Source: Chloroflexota bacterium (GTDB taxonomy: Bacteria; Chloroflexota; UBA6077; FW602-bin22; JACPQP01). Taken from it: a DNA stretch of 5,954 nucleotides. Position 1 is the stretch's first letter. Each line of letters begins with the position of its first letter. Position numbers and translations under genes: made by a program. The notes under the pieces were generated by a model that was not told the DNA's origin, did no database searches, and saw only the letters and a program-made list of their open reading frames with translations. This document shows, in pieces, positions 5,887-5,954 of this stretch. The DNA lies in assembly GCA_016190465.1 (NCBI GenBank), contig JACPQP010000427.1, positions 1-5,954 on the forward strand, in the 5' to 3' direction.

Positions 5887-5892
5887 AGGCAA
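5863..5892 (-). promoter_or_regulatory. Promoter of the carboxypeptidase gene
   Basis: On the minus strand, TTGCCT (5887-5892, four of six consensus bases) lies 18 bp from a perfect TATAAT (5863-5868). The start of transcription would fall near 5855, giving a leader of roughly 100 nt before the ATG at 5757. The leader contains the 10-bp palindrome GGCACGTGCC at 5780-5789. Confidence 0.65.
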
Positions 5893-5902
5893 GGAGATGC
5901 TG

Positions 5903-5936
5903 CCCCGCAGGGCGGGGGCCTGGGGGTGTCCCCCAG
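5903..5936 (-). repeat. Bipartite GC-rich hairpin repeat, right copy
   Basis: Two adjacent stem-loops: CCCCGC (5903-5908) pairs with GCGGGG (5912-5917) around AGG, and CTGGGGG (5920-5926) pairs with CCCCCAG (5930-5936) around TGT. Read on the minus strand, the order is a TGGGG(G)ACACCCC hairpin followed by a CCCCGCC-containing hairpin, the same order and partly the same sequence as the left-edge repeat. It lies upstream of the carboxypeptidase promoter. Membership of a dispersed repeat family is inferred from these two copies. Confidence 0.55.
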
Positions 5937-5954
5937 TGAGCACCCCTCCTGGCC

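Noticed and set aside
5758..5943. Longer N-terminus for the carboxypeptidase from starts up to 5943.
   Set aside because: It would run through the promoter and hairpins and place 62 residues before a clear signal peptide.

Overview
This is a GC-rich bacterial window with three intact genes of ordinary type, one broken gene remnant cluster, and a good deal of repeat and hairpin structure between them. High GC, GTG starts, a D-Ala-D-Ala carboxypeptidase with a single S11 domain, and GC-rich intergenic palindromes of the 'GGGGACACCCC' and 'CCCTCACCCC' type would all fit a Chloroflexota (Thermomicrobia-like) genome. That placement is an inference from impression and not from a search.

Layout. 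1-323: no convincing gene; it holds a two-hairpin GC-rich repeat and a short inverted repeat. 324-1826 (minus): an M81/MlrC-family metallopeptidase. 1860-2074: an approximately symmetrical 215-bp palindromic element with 15-bp terminal inverted repeats and a 37-bp central hairpin, MITE-like, filling the gap up to the stop codon of the next gene. 2070-2834 (minus): a short-chain dehydrogenase/reductase (SDR) with a GTG start. 2831-3324 (minus): a HAD-family hydrolase pseudogene with motif I in one frame and motif IV in another, lacking the middle of the protein. About 3329-3427 (minus): a relic of the N-terminus of a PIN-domain (VapC-like) toxin. 3428-3654: a divergent control region with a candidate promoter on each strand. 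3655-4905 (plus): rlmN, the radical SAM 23S rRNA/tRNA adenine-C2 methyltransferase. 4765-5757 (minus): a secreted D-alanyl-D-alanine carboxypeptidase converging on rlmN, with 141 bp of coding overlap at the 3' ends. 5758-5954: the carboxypeptidase leader and promoter (a perfect TATAAT box nested in a 10-bp inverted repeat), followed by a second two-hairpin repeat in opposite orientation to the one at the left edge.

How it fits together. The minus-strand genes PIN relic - HAD relic - SDR - M81 peptidase are co-directional and could once have been one transcription unit from the promoter near 3459-3487. The HAD stop and SDR start overlap as GTGA, the mark of a translationally coupled pair, but the HAD gene has since been gutted. 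rlmN and the carboxypeptidase are housekeeping functions (translation fidelity and peptidoglycan trimming) with no obvious functional link to the others. I found no tRNA, rRNA, CRISPR array, transposase gene or canonical rho-independent terminator. I see no convincing evidence of a novel multi-gene system; the most interesting items are the palindromic element, the gene relics, the 3' coding overlap and the operator-like repeat.
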